Shown: piece after piece, positions 7,054-15,664 of the stretch
Layout: each line of letters starts with the position of its first letter
How positions within the stretch are numbered: the stretch's first letter is position 1
NCBI GenBank assembly: GCA_964484265.1
Contig: CAZAFH010000012.1
Coordinates: forward strand, 1 to 64,000
Direction of reading: 5' to 3'
Origin: SIAQ01 sp964484265
GTDB taxonomy: Bacteria; Planctomycetota; Planctomycetia; Gemmatales; Gemmataceae
Length of the DNA: 64,000 nucleotides
Translations under genes and position numbers: made by a program
The notes under the pieces: generated by a model
Databases searched by the model: none
Told to the model about the DNA's origin: nothing
What the model saw: the letters and a program-made list of their open reading frames with translations, nothing else

Positions 7054-10000
7054 ATGCCGCTCATCTGTTCGCGCTGTGAACGTGTCAGTTCCACGGACGC
7101 CAGCTATTGCTGGTTCGATGGCGCTTCGCTCGTCGGAGCCAAGGGACCGGTGGACGCGGGCAAATCCGCTTTTCCCTCCGCTTTCGTATTCCCCACCGGG
7201 ACGAAGTGTCGCGACTTCGCCGAATTCCTTGCTGGCTGCGACAAACACTGGGACGACGCCAAGAAACTCCTCGAAACCGATGCCTTGCGCAAGTTCTTCG
7301 GCGGCATCGGCCGAATGGACCTGGCCCAGGCGGCGCAGGAGGCGGCGAACTTCCCCGACCGTGATCGCGGTCTCGACCAGTTCCTGAACCGCATCCCCGT
7401 GCCAAACGCGATCCTGCCTCAGCTCAAAGTCAAACCGAAGGTCGTCCAGCTTGGCATCCTCGCGCCTGGCAAAGATGCCGCGTTTGATCTGCAACTGGAG
7501 AACGCCGGATCGCGCATCGTCTTTGGATCGGTCTCGCCGGCGTGCGATTGGCTTTCTGCCACCGATACGGGCGAGGCGAAGGTGTTTCAATTTCGAGAGT
7601 CGGCCACGATTCCGATAAAGATCAGGGGTCAACACCTCCGCACGAGCGCGAAGCCTCTCGAAGCGATCGTGCATGTCGAATCGAACGCGGGCAGTTTCCA
7701 GGTCAAGGTCGTCGCGCAGGTTCCAGTCGTGCCTTTCACGGGCGGTGTTCTGACCGGCGCGCGAACGCCGCGCGAGATCGCCGAATATGCCAGGAAACAT
7801 CCGAAGGAAGCAGCGAAATTGTTCGAAGACGGCCTGGTAGGTAAATGGTACGACGCTAATGGCTGGACATATCCAGTGAAAGGTCCGACCACGAGCGGTC
7901 TGGCAGCCGTGCAGCAGTTCTTCGAGGCGCTCGGCCTGAGCAAGCCGCCGAAGGTCGTCGTCGATGAGACGCCTATTCAGCTCCGCGGCAAGCCGGGAGA
8001 GATCGTCAAGCACAAGATCCAGGCACGCTCCGAGGAGAAACGCCCGATCTACGCCATCGCGAATAGTCCTGTTTCATGGATCGTCGCCAAACCGGGATTG
8101 ACGCATCAGAACGTCGTCACGATGCCGATCGAGATCAAAATCCCTGATCGCGCCGGCGAGACGTTGGAGGCGAAGATCACGGTGACGGCGAACGGCAACC
8201 AGCAGTTCCGCGTGCCTATCGTCGTTGCCGTGGAGTCGGCGAAAGCCGCACCAGTGTCCGCCGCAGCCGCAAGCGCGGGATTGCTGGCGGGAGCGCCGAA
8301 ATCCACGCCCAAGCCGCCGCCCGACGATTTTGGATTTGACGAACCCGCGGCAAGCGTACCCAAGTCCAGTCAGCGCGAGCCAGGCGTCAATCCATTAAAC
8401 GCCGCCTTGCACATCGCGCCTTTGATGCTGCTGGCGTGCCTCTTGTTCGGCCTCTTCGTGCGCGATCTGCTGAGCCAGGCGCCGCGTCGGCCTATCGCGC
8501 AGGTGAAGGAAGAATCCCCCGAAGTCGCACAAGGGAAAACCGGCGAAGCGCCGAAAGTCGTCATCATCGATGAGCCTGACGAGAATCCGAACTTCACCGG
8601 CCAGACACGCTTCACCATTGAAGACGAACCGGAAGAACGCGTGGGCAATGCGCGCCTGCAGCCGGTCAAGGTCGAGATCAAAGACGAGCCAGCCGAAAAT
8701 ACCGGCGGCCCGGGAGCGTCGATCGGCACGACGCCATTCGTCAGTTACATGTACAACTTCAACCCGTCGCGATTCGGCATCACGGGTACCGCCGCAGCGG
8801 GGCCTGCGGCATTCAAGCAGATTACTTTTTCACGCAACGGCTCCACGAACACCACGGTGATCAGCGTTGATGGCTCGAACATGGAATTTGGCGGCTTCCG
8901 AGGAAAATGGAGCCGCGTGAATCAACCGCTCAGCGGGGTACCGGCGACGCCCAATAGCGTTCAGCCCACTCATTCCACCTGGAACCTGGGTTCGGTCTCA
9001 TATCACCAAGTTCTCGAAATCGTTCCTGGGCAACCAGTCACCGTCAATGGCGTCACTCGGCGAAACCTCGATACCGTGCTCGTGCGCTGGATCATTCAGA
9101 ACAATGACACCCGCCAGCATTCCGCTGGGCTTCGCCTGCAACTCGATACGCTCATCGGCAGCAACGACGGCGTCCCGTTCACCGTCCCGGGCAAGACCGG
9201 CCTGGTCGCGACGTTTGCCGACTTTCGTGTTCCATCCACCGTGCCTGATTTCGTGCAAGCTCTGGAGCGCTTCGACCTCAACAATCCCGGAACCATCGCT
9301 CAACTGACGCTCAAGCCGGGCAGCGGCATCGAACCGGCACAGCGGTTGACGCTGACGCATTGGCCTGGCGGATCACTGGCGTGGGATATTCCGGTTCGCA
9401 GTCTCACGGGCGATTCCGCTGCCGTTCTCTATTGGCCCGAGAAGACGTTGAAGCCCGGCGAGAAGCGCACCATTGGTTTCTCCTACGGCCTTGGCAACGT
9501 CTCCGCGACCGACAAGCTTGGCCTGACGCTCGGCGGATCGTTTGAACCGGGCCAGGCCTTCACCGCGACAGCCTACGTCGAGAACCCGGTCGCGGCTCAG
9601 ACGCTGCGTCTCGAATTGCCCGCAGGCCTCAAACGCATCGACGGCGCCGAGACGCAACCGGTCGCGCTCCAAAACGCAGGCGGACGCAACACGAGCGTCG
9701 TCACCTGGAAAATCCTCGTCGAACGCACCGGCGAGCATCGCCTGAAGGTAATCTCCAGCACCGGCCTGACGCAATCGAAAACCATCGCCATTTCCGGCGG
9801 CGGGTCTTCGGGCAACGACAGACTCGCCGTCGATCTGCAGGGTTCGTTCGAGCCGGGCCAATTCTTCACGGTGGTTGGCAAGGTCACGAACCGTGCCGAC
9901 AATCAGACGCTCACTCTGAATCTCCCGAACGGTTTGCAACTGTCGGACGGCAATCCGACCCAACCGGTACCTTCGCCAGCAGGCGGCGGAACGGAGAGTC

Positions 10001-10701
10001 TCGTGCAGTGGAAAGTTCGCGTCATCGCGCCAGGCAAACATCCGGTGCGCGTCGTATCGAGCACCGGCGTCGCGCAGACTAAGACCATCACCATCGAACA
10101 AACCGGCCGGGCCGAGGGCGCGTTCAGCCTCGTCTTGACGGGCGACTTCGAGCCGGGCAAAACCTTCAACGTCTCGTGCAAGGTCGTCACGCCCGTGCCA
10201 GGGCAGGCGCTGACGTTGAGCTTGCCGTCGAATTTGACGCGCGTCGAAGGCGCCGAGACGCAGCCTGCCGCGAATGACTCGTCCATCGTCTGGAAGGTGC
10301 GCGTCGCCCAACCGGGCAAATACACGGTCGGCGTGAAATCAACGACCGGTGTCACCCAGCGCAAGACGCTGCGGATCGAAGCGCCCGGCGAGGTCGATGG
10401 CCGATTCACGTTTGAGCTTGTTGGCGATATTCGTCCGGGCAAGGAGTTCCAGGTGAAAGCCCAGGTTACGAAACCGGTCGCCAATCAAACGCTGACGCTG
10501 AACCTGCCCAAGGGCCTGACCCTGGCGAAAGGCGATGCCCTCCAGAACGTTCCGCGCCAGGCCGAAGTCGCTACGATAACCTGGCAGGTGCGCGTGACGG
10601 GTTCGGGGCGCCTGCCGGTGCGAGTCGAATCTTCGACGGGATTGGCACGCACCAAGACGATCTCATTGGCCGAGGGGAACAACACGCTGTTCGGCCGATG
10701 A
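7054..10701 (+). CDS. zinc-ribbon, single-TM protein with four C-terminal beta repeats (longer tandem paralogue)
   Basis: A 1215-residue protein of a planctomycete-type family that I cannot name. Domains in order: an N-terminal zinc-ribbon-like start (CSRC at 5-8, then CWFDG); a helical segment (about 55-105); an Ig/ASH-like beta domain (about 120-225); a helical block with KWYDANGWTYPVKG; a second beta domain (about 310-395); a Pro/Ala linker; one membrane helix (LLACLLFGLFV, about 452-465); a low-complexity acidic stretch; a region of about 230-280 residues absent from the neighbour; and four repeats of about 95 residues (each with GxFEPG or similar, xQTLxLxLPxGL, and VxSSTGLxxxKTI). It is probably membrane-anchored with the repeats exposed. 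GGAGG lies 6 bases before the ATG. The next gene is a paralogue. Confidence 0.8.
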   Translation: MPLICSRCERVSSTDASYCWFDGASLVGAKGPVDAGKSAFPSAFVFPTGTKCRDFAEFLAGCDKHWDDAKKLLETDALRKFFGGIGRMDLAQAAQEAANFPDRDRGLDQFLNRIPVPNAILPQLKVKPKVVQLGILAPGKDAAFDLQLENAGSRIVFGSVSPACDWLSATDTGEAKVFQFRESATIPIKIRGQHLRTSAKPLEAIVHVESNAGSFQVKVVAQVPVVPFTGGVLTGARTPREIAEYARKHPKEAAKLFEDGLVGKWYDANGWTYPVKGPTTSGLAAVQQFFEALGLSKPPKVVVDETPIQLRGKPGEIVKHKIQARSEEKRPIYAIANSPVSWIVAKPGLTHQNVVTMPIEIKIPDRAGETLEAKITVTANGNQQFRVPIVVAVESAKAAPVSAAAASAGLLAGAPKSTPKPPPDDFGFDEPAASVPKSSQREPGVNPLNAALHIAPLMLLACLLFGLFVRDLLSQAPRRPIAQVKEESPEVAQGKTGEAPKVVIIDEPDENPNFTGQTRFTIEDEPEERVGNARLQPVKVEIKDEPAENTGGPGASIGTTPFVSYMYNFNPSRFGITGTAAAGPAAFKQITFSRNGSTNTTVISVDGSNMEFGGFRGKWSRVNQPLSGVPATPNSVQPTHSTWNLGSVSYHQVLEIVPGQPVTVNGVTRRNLDTVLVRWIIQNNDTRQHSAGLRLQLDTLIGSNDGVPFTVPGKTGLVATFADFRVPSTVPDFVQALERFDLNNPGTIAQLTLKPGSGIEPAQRLTLTHWPGGSLAWDIPVRSLTGDSAAVLYWPEKTLKPGEKRTIGFSYGLGNVSATDKLGLTLGGSFEPGQAFTATAYVENPVAAQTLRLELPAGLKRIDGAETQPVALQNAGGRNTSVVTWKILVERTGEHRLKVISSTGLTQSKTIAISGGGSSGNDRLAVDLQGSFEPGQFFTVVGKVTNRADNQTLTLNLPNGLQLSDGNPTQPVPSPAGGGTESLVQWKVRVIAPGKHPVRVVSSTGVAQTKTITIEQTGRAEGAFSLVLTGDFEPGKTFNVSCKVVTPVPGQALTLSLPSNLTRVEGAETQPAANDSSIVWKVRVAQPGKYTVGVKSTTGVTQRKTLRIEAPGEVDGRFTFELVGDIRPGKEFQVKAQVTKPVANQTLTLNLPKGLTLAKGDALQNVPRQAEVATITWQVRVTGSGRLPVRVESSTGLARTKTISLAEGNNTLFGR

Positions 10702-10754
10702 GCCAAGGTTCGCTCGAACGACGACAAACCGCCCATGTCCCGCGGAGGCGATTC

Positions 10755-13298
10755 ATGCCGCTTATTTGCCCGCGCTGTGAGCGCGTCAATTCAATGGAAG
10801 CCAGCTACTGCTGGTTCGACGGCGAATCGCTCGCGGGAGCGGCAGGTCCGGTCGATGCGGGCAAATCCGCCTTTCCATCCGCGTTCGTTTTCCCCAGCGG
10901 CACGAAGTGTCGCGATTTCGCCGAATTCCTCTCCGGTTGCGACAAACACTGGGACGACGCCAAAAAGCTCCTCGAAAACGACATGCTCCGCAACTTCTTC
11001 GGCGGCATCGGCCGCATGGACCTGGCCCAGGCGGCGCAGGAGGCGGCGAACTTTCCCGATCGCGATCGCGGGCTGGATCAGTTCCTGAGCCGAATTCCGG
11101 TGCCGAGCGCGACACCGCCGAAACTGAAAGTCAAGCCGAAGTCGGTCCAGTTAGGCAAGTGCGTACCAGGCAAGGACGGCGGGTTCGACCTGCTTCTGGA
11201 AAACGCCGGTTCGCGCATCGTGTTCGGTTCGGTCTCGCCCGATTGCGACTGGCTCGCCGCCACGGACAAGGGCGAGGCGAAGGTGTTTCAGTTTCGCGAG
11301 TCGGCCAAGATCCCGATCAGGGTTCAGGGCAAACATCTCCGCACCAGCTCCAAGCCGCTGGAAGCGATCGTGCATGTCGAATCGAATGCCGGCACGTTCG
11401 AGGTGAAAGTCGTCGCCCAGGTCCCGATCGTGCCGTTCGAGAGCGAGGTGTTGAGCGGCGCGAGCTCTCCGCGCGAGGTCGCCGAGTACGCCAAAAAGCA
11501 CCCCAAGGAAGCGGCGGGATTATTCGAGGAAGGCCTCGTCGTCAAATGGTACGCCGCCAACGGCTGGACCTATCCGGTCAAGGGACCCGCCACCAGCGGA
11601 TTGGCGGCCGTGCAGCAATTCTTCGAAGCGCTTGGCCTGAGCAAGCCGCCCAAGGTCAATGTCGATGAATCGCCGATCCAGCTTCGCGGCAAACCGGGCG
11701 AGATGGTCAAGCACAAGCTGCAAGCTCGCACCGAAGAGAAACGGCCGATCTACGCCACCGCGAATAGTCCCGTATCCTGGATAGTCGCGAAGCCCGCAGT
11801 GAGTCAACAAAACGTCATCACGTTGCCGCTCGAAGTCAAAATTCCGGATCGCGTCGGCGAAACACTCGAAGCGAAGATCACAGTCACGGCGAATGGCAAC
11901 CAGCAGTTCCGCGTGCCCGTCGTCGTCACGGTGGATGCCGAGAAAGGCGAATCGACCTCCGCCTCCGCGATCGCGAGTGTCGGAACCTCCAAGGGTTCGC
12001 GCAAGTCCGCCCCGCCTTCGTCCGGCCCGCTGACGCCTGCCGAGGAGTTCGGCTTCGCGGAACCTGCCGTCTCCTCCGCTTCGCCTCGATCGGGTCGCCG
12101 GCGTTCGCGCGGGAGTTCGTTCAAGGCGATCCTTCATTTCATGCCGCTGGCGATGCTCGGGATGATTATGTGCGGCCTGGTCGCCTATGACTGGTTCTTC
12201 ATTGATACTCCACGCCCGCCTTCGCCGGAGGTGAAAGGGAAATCGTCCGATCAACCGAAAGACACCGGTAATTCCGGCTCGAACGCCGTCGTGACCGATG
12301 AGAAAGACATCTATCCGAATTTCGTCGGCGTGCCGCGTTACACGATCGAAGACGAACCGGAGGAACGCGTCGGCAAGGCGAAACTGCCTCCCGTGAAGGT
12401 CGATATCACCCACGAACCGCCGGCGAAAAACGACGCCGGCGCCGCCAAGCTAAGCCTTGATTTGAAAGGCTCCTATGAACCAGGCGATTTCTTCAACGTC
12501 ACCGCCAAGGTCATCGAACCAGCCGGGAAACAGACGCTGACGCTCGATCTGCCCGCCGGTCTGAGACTGGCGGAGGGAGCGCCGACGCGGAACCTGCCCC
12601 TTCCGCCAGCGAGTGCCAAGGAAACCAGTCTTGAGTGGAAAGTCCGCGTCATCGCTGCGGGGAGCTATGCGGTGCGCGTCACGTCCAGCGCGGGCGGAAC
12701 GCGGACGACGAATCTCACGATCAAGCAAGGCCGTACCGCCGGTGAATTCGAGATCGGCCTGGCAGGCGACTTTCAACCGGGCAAAGCCTTCGATATCTCG
12801 ACCAAGCTTGTTAAGGCCGTTCCTGGCGAAAAGCTCACGCTGATTCTGCCAGCTGGCCTGACGCTCACCGAAGGCATGGAAACGCAAGCCGCGACGCCGA
12901 AAGCGGCGCCGACATGGAAGGTCGGCATCGGCCAGATCGGCAAATACACCATTGGCGTGAAATCGTCCGTCGGACTGACGCTGCGGAAAACGCTCATCGT
13001 CGAGCCTCCCGGCAATCCCGCCGGGCATCTCGCCTTCGAGCTCATCGGCGACATCAAGTCGGGCAAGGAATTCAGCATCAAGGCGCAGGTGACAAAATCC
13101 GTCCCTGGCCAAACACTCAAGCTGGATCTGCCCGAAGGGTTGAAGCTGGTGGAAGGCGATGCCAAGGAATTCGTGCCGCGCAACGCCGACCCAGCGAGCG
13201 TCACCTGGCGAGTTCGCGTGACCGGATCGGGCCGTCTGCCGGTGCGAATCGAATCCTCGACCGGGCAGATTTGCGCAAAGACGATCACGCTGAACTGA
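10755..13298 (+). CDS. zinc-ribbon, single-TM protein with three C-terminal beta repeats (shorter tandem paralogue)
   Basis: An 847-residue paralogue of the preceding protein with the same order: zinc-ribbon start (CPRC, then CWFDGES), helical segment, two Ig-like domains flanking a KWYAANGWTYPVKG block, linker, one membrane helix (MPLAMLGMIMCGLVA), and beta repeats. It has three repeats instead of four and lacks the unique block of its neighbour. The first about 400 residues are nearly identical to the paralogue, while linker and repeats differ more. The start at 10755 is supported by GGAGG five bases upstream and by alignment with the paralogue; a longer frame starts at 10698, overlapping the previous stop, but has no such support. 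The 53-base spacing suggests one transcript. The shared domains suggest related roles in cell-envelope organisation or signalling; this is inference. Confidence 0.8.
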   Translation: MPLICPRCERVNSMEASYCWFDGESLAGAAGPVDAGKSAFPSAFVFPSGTKCRDFAEFLSGCDKHWDDAKKLLENDMLRNFFGGIGRMDLAQAAQEAANFPDRDRGLDQFLSRIPVPSATPPKLKVKPKSVQLGKCVPGKDGGFDLLLENAGSRIVFGSVSPDCDWLAATDKGEAKVFQFRESAKIPIRVQGKHLRTSSKPLEAIVHVESNAGTFEVKVVAQVPIVPFESEVLSGASSPREVAEYAKKHPKEAAGLFEEGLVVKWYAANGWTYPVKGPATSGLAAVQQFFEALGLSKPPKVNVDESPIQLRGKPGEMVKHKLQARTEEKRPIYATANSPVSWIVAKPAVSQQNVITLPLEVKIPDRVGETLEAKITVTANGNQQFRVPVVVTVDAEKGESTSASAIASVGTSKGSRKSAPPSSGPLTPAEEFGFAEPAVSSASPRSGRRRSRGSSFKAILHFMPLAMLGMIMCGLVAYDWFFIDTPRPPSPEVKGKSSDQPKDTGNSGSNAVVTDEKDIYPNFVGVPRYTIEDEPEERVGKAKLPPVKVDITHEPPAKNDAGAAKLSLDLKGSYEPGDFFNVTAKVIEPAGKQTLTLDLPAGLRLAEGAPTRNLPLPPASAKETSLEWKVRVIAAGSYAVRVTSSAGGTRTTNLTIKQGRTAGEFEIGLAGDFQPGKAFDISTKLVKAVPGEKLTLILPAGLTLTEGMETQAATPKAAPTWKVGIGQIGKYTIGVKSSVGLTLRKTLIVEPPGNPAGHLAFELIGDIKSGKEFSIKAQVTKSVPGQTLKLDLPEGLKLVEGDAKEFVPRNADPASVTWRVRVTGSGRLPVRIESSTGQICAKTITLN

Positions 13299-13308
13299 GA
13301 ATGGCGGC

Positions 13309-13577
13309 TGGGGCTGATGAAAGCTATTGAAAATTCGTCGATTCTTGGCGTCATGCCCAGTCAATATTCGTTGCGCGCAGAGCACCCTCTCCCCCACGAA
13401 TGTGGGGGAGAGGGAGGGGTGAGGGGTCAGGGAACCTTGCAGAAGGCTCAGTCCTTGGCCAGCGATGCTGATCCGCCCCTCACCCCCTGGCCCCTCTCCC
13501 CCACATTCGTGGGGGAGAGGGGAGCAATCGCGCAACAAATTTGAGATGATTCCAGGCATCGTATTTCATCAGCCCAC
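13309..13577. mobile_element. MITE-like element with REPIN core, copy 1
   Basis: The left end GGGCTGATGAA (13311-13321) is the inverse of the right end TTCATCAGCCC (13565-13575). The core (about 13381-13530) is a REPIN palindrome. A second element of the same length and organisation is at 25466-25733. It shares the internal sequence TGAAAATTCG-like next to the left end. I see no target-site duplication for this copy. It has no coding capacity. Confidence 0.65.
13381..13530. repeat. REPIN-like palindrome, copy B
   Basis: The left half is CCCTCTCCCCCACGAATGTG followed by GGGAGAGGG and GGGGTGAGGGG. The right half is its inverse with CCACATTCGTGG as stem-loop. The loop sequence differs from other copies but matches between the two halves. 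Confidence 0.85.
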
Positions 13578-13617
13578 CCCCGGCCCCTCTCCCGGCGGGA
13601 GATGGGAGAAAAATGCG
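13577..13617 (+). repeat. half REPIN
   Basis: CCCCTCTCCCGGCGGGAGATG with GGAG following is a single half-palindrome of the REPIN type, next to the right end of the MITE-like element. Confidence 0.6.
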
Positions 13618-13696
13618 CAACTTCCCTGGATTTGCTCGCTTGCGTCTGCGATAATAAAAAGAGTACGCGAACCATCTCGTCCACGCTGAAATCGAT

Positions 13697-13725
13697 GTTG
13701 ACAGTTGTCCCGTCTCTCGGCATAC
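13697..13725 (+). promoter_or_regulatory. sigma-70-type promoter for coiled-coil gene
   Basis: A perfect TTGACA (13697-13702) is followed after 17 bases by CATACT (13720-13725), 4 of 6 to the -10 consensus. The predicted start near 13732 leaves about 100 bases of leader before the gene at 13835. Confidence 0.5.
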
Positions 13726-13834
13726 TCCCGCCGATTCATTCCGGGAGATACTATTTCCGAGACTACCCGTCTCGGCATCCAAACTGGGGGAGCCGTGGGA
13801 TCCACGGCAAGTTGGATGGATTGGGGGTCAAACC

Positions 13835-14710
13835 ATGAACACCATCGGCAAGATACTCGTTATCTTGAATTTTCTCTTTGCCGTGGTCGTCGGCCTGTTG
13901 ATCGTTTTGAACGCCGCGACGCGAAACAAAATGAAACAGAAGTACGACGAAATGGAACGCGATGCCAAGATCATCGCGGATGGTCATAAAACCACGGGCG
14001 GGATCATCGGCAAAGTCGCGGGTGACAACGTCAAAGTCGAGAAAGATCTCGAAAACGCTCGTCAAGAACTCAGCGACAAGCAAGAGCTGCACAAAATCGA
14101 AAAGATGGCGTGGGACCAGAAGGAGCAACAATACATTGAATCCCTTCGCCAGAAAGATACCACTCTGGAAGCCACCAAACAGGCCAAGGAACGACTGACC
14201 AAGGAAATCGATTTTCTCAACGGCGTCATCAAAGAACGTGAGAACGCGATCGTCTTGCTCGAAGCGGATGTAAAGAAATTCCGCATCATCGCCCAGAACC
14301 AGGAAGCCAACTACAAGACCGCGCAGATCCGCAACGAAAATCTACTCCAGCAGCTGCGCGACCTCTCCGGGAAACTCGCCCGGCTGGAAGCTGGCGTCAC
14401 CACCGATACCGCGGTCATTCGCAATCCGAATGCGCCGAACCCGCCCAGCGTGATCGTCAACGGCAAGATTGAGATCGTCAGCGGATCCGACCTCGTGCAG
14501 ATCAACCAGGGAACCGATCACGGCCTGGAAAAGGACCACACGCTCGACGTCTACCGTCTGACGCCCGAGGCGAAATATCTCGGCATGGTGCGCATCATCG
14601 ACGCCAATACGCGCGCCGCCGTCGCCCGTGTCGTGGCGACGGGCAATGTCGCCCTGCGTTCGCAACTCAAAGTCGGCGATCTCGTGACGAGCAAACTGAC
14701 GTCGCGGTAG
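13835..14710 (+). CDS. membrane-anchored coiled-coil protein
   Basis: A 291-residue protein. Residues about 7-28 form one membrane helix (ILVILNFLFAVVVGLLIVLN), followed by a long coiled coil (about 30-190) rich in Glu, Lys and Gln. The C-terminal 85 residues (from NPPSVIVNGKIEI) look beta-rich, with a pattern of short strands (DLVQINQGTDHGL, YLGMVRIID, LKVGDLVTS). Such N-in, coil, beta-domain proteins could span or scaffold the periplasm. I do not recognise a named family. A TTGACA-type promoter lies about 110 bases upstream. The start is the first Met before the helix. Confidence 0.65.
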   Translation: MNTIGKILVILNFLFAVVVGLLIVLNAATRNKMKQKYDEMERDAKIIADGHKTTGGIIGKVAGDNVKVEKDLENARQELSDKQELHKIEKMAWDQKEQQYIESLRQKDTTLEATKQAKERLTKEIDFLNGVIKERENAIVLLEADVKKFRIIAQNQEANYKTAQIRNENLLQQLRDLSGKLARLEAGVTTDTAVIRNPNAPNPPSVIVNGKIEIVSGSDLVQINQGTDHGLEKDHTLDVYRLTPEAKYLGMVRIIDANTRAAVARVVATGNVALRSQLKVGDLVTSKLTSR

Positions 14711-14756
14711 CTGGCGATATTCGAGGATATTGAACCACGGATAAATGCACTTGATG

Positions 14757-14957
14757 GTGGTCTGATGAAAACTATTGAAAATTCGCACGGATGAGACATA
14801 AGCCAACGTACGAAATCGTCGAGCGAAGTGCTCCCTCTCCCACCGGGAGAGGGAAGGGGTGAGGGCTGCTAGACGATGGCAATACGAGGAAATTCACGGT
14901 ATTGCAAACGACCTGCGGCCCTCACCCCCGACCCCTCTCCCGGTGGGAGAGGGGAGG
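14757..14957. repeat. REPIN-like palindrome, copy C, with one MITE end
   Basis: GTGGTCTGATGAAAAC at 14757 resembles the left end of the MITE-like elements, but no matching right end is visible. REPIN halves lie at about 14831-14866 (CTCTCCCACCGGGAGAGGG) and 14920-14957 (CTCTCCCGGTGGGAGAGGGG). This looks like a truncated copy of the larger element. Confidence 0.75.
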
Positions 14958-15002
14958 AAATTCCGTCAATTCGCATTTCGATAAACAATCGGAAAACCAA
15001 CC

Positions 15003-15416
15003 ATGGCGAAGAAACAAGACGATGAACCGTTGGAAGGCTCGGTGCCCGTCAATGACGCCTGGACGGGGTTGCTCGCCATCTCGCTGATCGCTCTCGCTGT
15101 TGCCACCGGTTTTTTGGCCTGGGATTGGTATCAGTACGACGAAGAAGCCGTCGCGCGAATGAAATTGCCGAAGCTCGCGGGCACGCCGCCCAAGAAATTG
15201 GAAGGCGAAGCCAAAAAGGCGGAAGAGAAGAAGGTCGAAGAGAAGAAGGCTGAAGAAAAAAAGGACGAGGCCAAGAAGGACGCCGCTCTCAGGCCTATCC
15301 CAACATCGCGAACGCTTCGTACGCTGGCGCTGGCAACTCCGCCTGGCGAGCCTGGCCGCGTAAGCGGTAGGTTGGAATTGGCAGCCGTTTGTTCATCCTG
15401 CCGCTTACGCGGCTAG
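15003..15416 (+). CDS. small membrane protein with charged repeat tail, C-terminus read into a palindrome
   Basis: A 137-residue protein. The membrane helix is about residues 22-40 (GLLAISLIALAVATGFLAW). A highly charged Lys/Glu/Ala run (KKAEEKK-type repeats) occupies about 65-95. The remaining 40 residues (from PTSRTLRT) differ in composition and are read partly through the inverted repeat 15349-15419, which supplies the stop codon. The natural C-terminus was probably near residue 95-100, and the extension may be a result of repeat insertion. Function unknown; it follows the coiled-coil gene on the same strand after a REPIN. Confidence 0.55.
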   Translation: MAKKQDDEPLEGSVPVNDAWTGLLAISLIALAVATGFLAWDWYQYDEEAVARMKLPKLAGTPPKKLEGEAKKAEEKKVEEKKAEEKKDEAKKDAALRPIPTSRTLRTLALATPPGEPGRVSGRLELAAVCSSCRLRG

Positions 15417-15419
15417 GCT
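15349..15419. repeat. 23-bp inverted repeat overlapping the end of a gene
   Basis: Arms 15349-15371 and 15397-15419 (AGCCTGGCCGCGTAAGCGG-type) pair with two mismatches around a 25-base loop. The core GCCGCGTAAGCGG is a palindrome-derived motif distinct from the REPINs. Confidence 0.75.
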
Positions 15420-15479
15420 TGCGTTCAATACTTTCAACGGTTGAGATTGTCGCATTTGCAAACGAATCAAAACACTCCC

Positions 15480-15560
15480 GAGCCACGACCGTGAGGGAGT
15501 GGCCGACAATATCTGTTCCGGCAAGGCATCCAGTCGGCCACTCCCTCACTGTCGCGGCTC
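15480..15560. repeat. 28-bp inverted repeat
   Basis: Arms 15480-15507 and 15533-15560 (GAGCCACGACCGTGAGGGAG and following) pair with two mismatches around a 25-base loop. It lies upstream of mnmA with no coding sequence across it that I credit. Confidence 0.75.
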
Positions 15561-15613
15561 GGAAAAGCGTCAACGTCATCCGTCGGAAATATATCAATTC
15601 CTGTCTTGTGAAG

Positions 15614-15619
15614 TATAAT
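15614..15619 (+). promoter_or_regulatory. mnmA: candidate -10 element for mnmA
   Basis: A perfect TATAAT 46 bases upstream of the mnmA start. No convincing -35 box is at 16-18 bases upstream. The context AAGTATAAT also occurs at 26046-26054 before another gene. Confidence 0.3.
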
Positions 15620-15664
15620 ACCATTCGTTGTTCGACAGTCGATATTACACCCTCGAGCTTCTCC

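Larger units (their letters stand above)
13299..13834. other. gene-free stretch with palindromic elements and a promoter
   Basis: Between the second zinc-ribbon gene and the coiled-coil gene there is no credible coding sequence. The region holds a terminal-inverted-repeat element (about 13309-13577) with a REPIN core, a half REPIN (13577-13617), and a sigma-70-like promoter at 13697-13725. Confidence 0.7.

Noticed and set aside
9373..10311. Minus-strand frame of about 310 codons inside the first zinc-ribbon gene
   Set aside because: It mirrors the repeats of the plus-strand gene and has no independent support.
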